Positions 7,221-11,117 of a stretch of 11,117 bases of DNA are shown one piece after another. Under the pieces are notes generated by a model. That model was not told the DNA's origin and made no database searches. It worked only from the letters and a program-made list of their open reading frames with translations. This stretch comes from JBKJTP01 sp046590195. Its GTDB lineage: Bacteria; Bacteroidota; Ignavibacteria; Palsa-1295. A program made the position numbers and the translations under genes. Within the stretch, counting starts at the first letter, position 1, and each line of letters begins with the position of its first letter. The DNA is taken from assembly GCA_046590195.1 (NCBI GenBank), contig JBKJTP010000260.1, forward strand, positions 1-11,117, written 5' to 3'.

Positions 7221-9290
7221 TTACTTCGACAATACCATTCTACGGGCTACAGACTCATTTTCAGTCTCGAGCACGTACTGGTAAACACCTGATGGCAAGT
7301 TCGATGCGTCGATCTTGACATTCTGCTTCTGGCCAGGAGTGACCATACCCTCGAACGCAACTGCAACCTGACGGCCCATCATGTCCTCAACAACGAGGCG
7401 AACCTGTGCTGCTTCCTTCACGCTGAACGTGACAGAAGTTGAAGGATTGAATGGGTTCGGGTAGTTCTGCTCGAGTGTGAGGTTCTCGGTTGTGCCAGTG
7501 CGCTTGACGGAAGCCGCGTTGCCAGGGTGCATGTACCAATATGTCCAGCCCCATCCTGCGCGTCCTGCGCCACGGAGTTGACCTGGTAGAGAATCCGCTG
7601 AGAAGAGGATCTTCGCTTCACCAACTCTCGATTGATTGTTGAAGTGCGAGGTCATCGGGAAGCGGAAGTCGGTATTCAGTTCATCCCTGAACGGACGGCC
7701 TGGGCTCCACGTGTTACCACCGTCGGTAGTTTCCTGATAGTAGATGCTGTTGAACCAATGCAGGATACGAGCATCGTCACTCCATTCTGGTAGCTCACCG
7801 AAGTTATCGGTCACGATCGTCTCATAAACGATACCGAACGTGTTCGGATCAGAAGTGCGAAGGAATGTTGGATTCGAAATGAAGCCGTTCTCCGGAATAT
7901 AGAGATCCGTGATATCAGGATATGTCAGATACGCGGCTGAATCAAGTACTTCAACTTCAACGCGGTTATCGTTGCTCAAATAGAGTGGATAACCTTCATC
8001 GAACAAGAAGAAAGAACCAGCGAATGCATGGTTGATGATCTTGATGTTATCTGCATCCTTCTTATAGTAGTAGAGCTCTGAGGTGATCGGGAAATACGTA
8101 CCCATCGAATCAGGGCCATCGTATGGACCGATCTTGCGGTTCATGAGGAGCGTGAAGTGCGGGGTCTCGCCTTGATAGAAGAAATCCAGTCCGTCTGAAA
8201 CCATCGAGCGATTGCCTGACTCCGTCTCAGCGATCAATGCTGGGAAGAGCGGCTGTGGATCCTCTTCATTAGGGCCGCCTGTCTGCCAGGTTGTGCCTTG
8301 GTCTGTGGACTCAACGAAATAGGTACCCTGGTCTGCTTCTGCGTAGTTATGATTTACGTAGAGAAGTCCGATCTTGCCCGCTTCAGAAGTGCGAATGACA
8401 TACTGACCAGAATAACCCATGTTGCGGCCAGCGAAATCACCGAGGACGGAGCCATTGTTGGCGCCCTTCCAGCCATTCCACGTCGATCCGCCTGTCGCGT
8501 CGAGGGTAAATGTGCCGAACTTCAATGGCTGATAGTCAGGGAATGCGCCAGTGCCTGGGGTTGGGTAACTATAGCTTGCGACCATATAAACAGTCGTCTG
8601 ATCAGGCGAGATCGCGATCTGCGGCCAGATATACTCGCCCGAGCCCGGTGCATCGTCAGGGCTTTCGCTCTTCGAGAATGAAAACGTACCGTCGGACTTC
8701 TGGACGTATAAGCCAACGACGAGATCTGTAAGTCCCTCTTCAGCTACCTGATGCTGTGCGATCACAGGGTAATACGAGCTACCGCGTCGTGCGAGAACCA
8801 TGTTAGCATATCCACCACGGATATCACCAAGTGCTAGCGGTGTTGACCACGTCATGCCACCATCCGTACTATTGATATACAATACACGGCGGCTAGGGTA
8901 AGCAAAGCCAACAGAATCCGCAGGAGTATTCGCGGTCGTCGACATTATCGCTGCGTGAATGCGCTGCGGATTTGACGGATCGATCTGGAAATTATGGAGA
9001 GGACCACCATTCGTCTGGCGATCATAGGTACCTGCAACACCAGTGAAGATCGAACCCTCAACATCATGCCCCTGAGGAACAGCGTAAGGTGCGGAGTTCG
9101 GGTTCAGGAATGGGGTCACCTGCTCGCTTGAAGGAGCTGGTCGGTGAGCCTGACTGGATGGCGTTGCTCGGACAGCGCTTGGATTGACCTTCGCCTTTTT
9201 AGAGGCCGAAGTCGTCTGTGCATGCGCTGCGGGCATTGCCGCACCCGAGATGGCTGCAATTAGAAGAAAAGAACGTAGCAGTTTATTCAT
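7221..9290 (-). CDS. Secreted Asp-box (BNR) beta-propeller-like protein with type IX sorting domain
   Basis: This 689-residue protein starts with a signal peptide (KLLR, hydrophobic core, AHA|Q cleavage near residue 24). A Ser/Thr/Pro/Lys-rich linker follows at about 25-60. Three Asp-box motifs of the form S/T-x-D-x-G-x-T-W lie at 141-148 (STDGGMTW), 328-335 (STDQGTTW) and 521-528 (TTDGGNTW); such motifs mark sialidase-fold or related beta-propellers. The sialidase catalytic set (Arg triad, Tyr, Glu) cannot be recognised, so I do not call it a sialidase. Residues about 602-689 are a type A type IX secretion sorting domain, with QNYPNPFNPST, the GRQV turn, LPSGVYQYVL and a final RRMVLSK. The protein should cross the outer membrane by the Por/type IX system and be released or anchored at the surface. 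The only GGAGG is 15 bases before the ATG, too far for a standard ribosome site. A terminator follows the gene. Confidence 0.9.
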   Translation of the reverse strand: MNKLLRSFLLIAAISGAAMPAAHAQTTSASKKAKVNPSAVRATPSSQAHRPAPSSEQVTPFLNPNSAPYAVPQGHDVEGSIFTGVAGTYDRQTNGGPLHNFQIDPSNPQRIHAAIMSTTANTPADSVGFAYPSRRVLYINSTDGGMTWSTPLALGDIRGGYANMVLARRGSSYYPVIAQHQVAEEGLTDLVVGLYVQKSDGTFSFSKSESPDDAPGSGEYIWPQIAISPDQTTVYMVASYSYPTPGTGAFPDYQPLKFGTFTLDATGGSTWNGWKGANNGSVLGDFAGRNMGYSGQYVIRTSEAGKIGLLYVNHNYAEADQGTYFVESTDQGTTWQTGGPNEEDPQPLFPALIAETESGNRSMVSDGLDFFYQGETPHFTLLMNRKIGPYDGPDSMGTYFPITSELYYYKKDADNIKIINHAFAGSFFLFDEGYPLYLSNDNRVEVEVLDSAAYLTYPDITDLYIPENGFISNPTFLRTSDPNTFGIVYETIVTDNFGELPEWSDDARILHWFNSIYYQETTDGGNTWSPGRPFRDELNTDFRFPMTSHFNNQSRVGEAKILFSADSLPGQLRGAGRAGWGWTYWYMHPGNAASVKRTGTTENLTLEQNYPNPFNPSTSVTFSVKEAAQVRLVVEDMMGRQVAVAFEGMVTPGQKQNVKIDASNLPSGVYQYVLETENESVARRMVLSK

Positions 9291-9505
9291 AGAGTATTAA
9301 CGAATCCTCCGCCGTGGCGGACTTGACACTGGGACAACTAATCTCTGCAAAATAACTCTTTTTTTGAGAGCTCGCTTGATTTTGTCCTCTTCAGAGTCAA
9401 GTAAAAAGTGATAGAACTGGATTAAATTGGGATGAGGGGCTTACTGTAATTGAGGAGTCTTTGCCAACTCATTTCGGACCAATCTGAATCTCGAACACCT
9501 CAGTG
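9291..9505. other. Intergenic region between engB and the Asp-box protein gene
   Basis: These 215 bases should hold the end of the engB transcript and the promoter of the secreted protein gene. I see no good intrinsic terminator for engB, only weak 3-4-bp stems. A short perfect palindrome, CCGCC-GT-GGCGG, lies at 9309-9320 and overlaps the distant GGAGG. No promoter matching either sigma-70 or the Bacteroidetes TTG/TAnnTTTG pattern is convincing. The closest is TTATTTTG near 9352, without an upstream TTG at the right distance. Confidence 0.4.
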
Positions 9506-10153
9506 TTACGGAAGTTGCTCTTCCTGCGGATTTGTGGCCGATTCTGGAGTGACCGATTCCTTGCTTTCTTCATTTCCGGCAAGAAAGCTCATCAGGTAGC
9601 CGCGCAGCTCACGGATCCCCCGCCCTGCTTCGCTTGAGGTCTTGAAGATACCTTTTGCGGTATAGACCGATTGCCTCAGCATTTTGTCGTGCTTGGCCAG
9701 ATCCTGCTGCTTGACCTTATCGCTTTTGGTCAGGACAACAATGAACGGTATCTGCTTTTCGCTGAACCACTCAACAACTTCAATGTCGTTGGCGAGTCCC
9801 TCATGCCTTGCATCGATGAGCAACACCACGAGCCTGAGCTCCCTCCGCTTCTTAAAGTAATCTTCGCTGACCTTGCCCCAATCATTGCGCTGGTCTTTTG
9901 ATACCCTGGCGTAGCCATAGCCGGGCATATCGACAAGATAGAACTGATCGTTGATAACGAAATAATTGAGCAATTGCGTCTTGCCGGGAGTCGAGCTCGT
10001 CTTTGCAAGTCCCTTGCGCTCGACGAGTGCATTGATGAGCGACGACTTCCCCACGTTCGAGCGGCCAATAAACGCGATCTCCGACTTGCCGTCAGTCGGC
10101 AGCGTTTCGATCTTAGCGAAGGAGGAAAGGAATTTGGCGTTGAGTCTTGACAT
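9506..10153 (-). CDS. engB: Ribosome biogenesis GTPase EngB/YihA/YsxC
   Basis: This is a TRAFAC-class GTPase needed for late assembly of the large ribosomal subunit in the cytoplasm. All G motifs are present: G1 GRSNVGKSS (30-38), G2 Thr55 in TPGKT, G3 DMPG (75-78) followed by the family-typical YGYA, G4 TKSD (142-145) and G5 TSS (172-174). The length of 215 residues is near the usual 195-210, with an extra acidic, Pro/Glu-rich tail after about residue 193 that is probably disordered. ATG 10153 fits the usual lead of about 29 residues before G1. There is no Shine-Dalgarno sequence upstream. The gene lies 190 bases downstream of the M24 peptidase in the same direction, separated by a repeat element. 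Confidence 0.97.
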   Translation of the reverse strand: MSRLNAKFLSSFAKIETLPTDGKSEIAFIGRSNVGKSSLINALVERKGLAKTSSTPGKTQLLNYFVINDQFYLVDMPGYGYARVSKDQRNDWGKVSEDYFKKRRELRLVVLLIDARHEGLANDIEVVEWFSEKQIPFIVVLTKSDKVKQQDLAKHDKMLRQSVYTAKGIFKTSSEAGRGIRELRGYLMSFLAGNEESKESVTPESATNPQEEQLP

Positions 10154-10184
10154 TTAGTTTGAGTTAGATAGTAGGCGCTCCCCC

Positions 10185-10337
10185 TGTAGCGGCGCGGTTC
10201 CCGCGCCTGGTGGGGATGCGACAAACATATCGGCAATCGCGGTGCTAGTAAGTGAACGCATCTTCCTCTCGTTCAAGTGACAGCTAAATGACAGCAGCAA
10301 TCTCGCCTCCACCAGGAGCGGGAACCGCGCCGCTACA
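10185..10337. repeat. REP/MITE-like inverted-repeat element with hairpin arms
   Basis: The arm at 10185-10215 (starting TGTAGCGGCGCGG) is repeated inverted at 10307-10337: 31 positions with two mismatches (10205/10317 and 10214/10308). The left arm is itself a hairpin, GGCGCGG-TTC-CCGCGCC (10191-10207); the right arm has the same structure with one broken pair. Inside lies a smaller inverted repeat, GATGCG (10215-10220) with CGCATC (10257-10262). The 91-base middle, read on the minus strand, contains GCTGTCACTTGAACGAGAGG, which resembles the TGTCATCCTGAxCGA dispersed repeats I recall from other environmental bacterial genomes; I could not check that. The element starts 6 bases after the peptidase stop codon. 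I see no target-site duplication and no transposase, so a REP doublet or non-autonomous MITE is the best description. Confidence 0.75.
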
Positions 10338-10343
10338 CTCATG

Positions 10344-11117
10344 CTACCGCATATACTCGACGCCGTGCGGCGATAGATTAATGTTCTCGCTGCCGTTCTT
10401 TGTCACGATCGCGATATCTTCGATGCGGACGCCAAAGCGTCCGGGCAGATAAATACCGGGCTCAATGCTGAAGGTCATGCCCTCTTCGAGCAGTTCTGGG
10501 TTACCTTCGCGAATGTAAGGGTCCTCGTGGAGATCGACGCCGATGCCGTGTCCTGTGCGGTGTACGAAATACTCGCCGTAACCAGCATCCGTGATAACTT
10601 TGCGCGCTGCTGCATCAACCGATTCGCATGTCGCACCAATGTTCACTGCGTCATGCGCAGCCTGGCGTGCAGCGTTGACGATCTCGTGAACGCGAATATA
10701 ATCAGGATCGGGTGTGCCGCCCTCGACGAGCAGCGTGCGTGTCATGTCGCTTGGATAGCCCTGGTACGGTCCGCCGAAATCAAACACGACAACATCACCA
10801 GGTTCGATGATCTTGTCGCCAGTGTGATGATGTGGCTTTGCACCATTCGCACCCGAGCCTACGATACAGAACTCCATCTTCGATTGGCCGTTCGCGGTGA
10901 GCAGTCGCTGCGCATCGGTCATGATGTCACTCTCTCTCCTGCCGGACCACTGCAGTTGCTTTAGCTCTGCCAGCGTCTTGTCGGCATTCGCCGCAGCCTG
11001 CCGCATGATCGCGAGCTCTTCATTAGACTTATGAACGCGCAAGGAGCGCATCACTTCGCTTCCCTTCACGAATGATGCCGAGCTAAGCTCCTGCTGAACA
11101 TCGATGAGGTACTGCGA
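10344..11117 (-). CDS. M24B family metallopeptidase (Xaa-Pro aminopeptidase/prolidase), 5' end outside window
   Basis: The frame enters from the right edge and runs 257 codons to TAG at 10346-10344. The catalytic pita-bread domain is complete. Counting from the first codon in the window, the metal ligands are Asp113 (VVFDFGG), Asp124 (SDMTR, 11 residues later as in the family), His190 (HRTGHGIG), Glu219 (SIEPGIY) and Glu233 (VRIEDI). The PHHHTGD segment at 95-101 supplies a substrate-side His. The part before about residue 30 is the end of the N-terminal creatinase-like domain, most of which is missing. The enzyme should cleave the bond after an N-terminal residue next to proline, or Xaa-Pro dipeptides, with two divalent metals in the cytoplasm. 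The sequence in view does not separate PepP from PepQ activity. The C terminus looks natural, so TAG acts as a normal stop in this organism. Confidence 0.93.
   Translation of the reverse strand, partial: SQYLIDVQQELSSASFVKGSEVMRSLRVHKSNEELAIMRQAAANADKTLAELKQLQWSGRRESDIMTDAQRLLTANGQSKMEFCIVGSGANGAKPHHHTGDKIIEPGDVVVFDFGGPYQGYPSDMTRTLLVEGGTPDPDYIRVHEIVNAARQAAHDAVNIGATCESVDAAARKVITDAGYGEYFVHRTGHGIGVDLHEDPYIREGNPELLEEGMTFSIEPGIYLPGRFGVRIEDIAIVTKNGSENINLSPHGVEYMR

Noticed and set aside
9351..9377. T-run with CTC/GAG arms as engB terminator
   Set aside because: The stem is only three pairs around a seven-base homopolymer, and on the minus strand the run reads as A's.
10344..10346. TAG reassigned to an amino acid in this organism
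   Set aside because: The M24 peptidase ends here at the usual family length, and readthrough would only translate the repeat element, so TAG functions as a stop.

Overview
The window reads as a piece of a chromosome from a diderm of the Fibrobacterota-Chlorobiota-Bacteroidota (FCB) superphylum. It looks more like the Ignavibacteria/Kapabacteria side than classic Bacteroidetes, though this placement is inferred. The clues are a secreted protein ending in a type IX secretion sorting domain with the QNYPNPFNPST motif, a TonB-dependent receptor with an N-terminal carboxypeptidase-regulatory-like domain, moderate GC, and start codons that mostly lack a Shine-Dalgarno sequence. Every supported gene is on the minus strand, so transcription runs from high to low coordinates.

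In the order of transcription: (1) 11117-10344, the C-terminal two thirds of an M24B aminopeptidase/prolidase, cut by the window edge, with all five metal ligands present. (2) 10337-10185, an inverted-repeat element with hairpin-forming arms, lying between the peptidase stop and the next gene. (3) 10153-9506, the ribosome-biogenesis GTPase EngB/YihA/YsxC. (4) 9290-7221, a secreted protein of 689 residues with three Asp-box (BNR) motifs and a type IX sorting domain, followed by a strong hairpin terminator (7210-7184). (5) About 690 bases without a gene (7183-6491). (6) 6490-3479, a TonB-dependent outer-membrane receptor of 1003 codons interrupted by one in-frame TAG at 4441-4439. (7) 3313-1, a secreted protein of at least 1104 residues with a fibronectin-III-like region; its 3' end lies outside the window.

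The peptidase and EngB are housekeeping genes. The rest belongs to the cell envelope: a surface or secreted beta-propeller candidate, and a receptor/secreted-protein pair that probably forms one transcription unit with a 165-base gap containing two perfect hairpins. Both members of that pair carry an EF-hand-like calcium loop, which hints at a calcium-stabilised surface assembly.

The observations most worth checking are the single amber codon in an otherwise intact receptor, at a position where the family usually has lysine, and the REP-like inverted-repeat element. I found no CRISPR array, transposase, tRNA or rRNA, and no clear evidence of a wholly new system.
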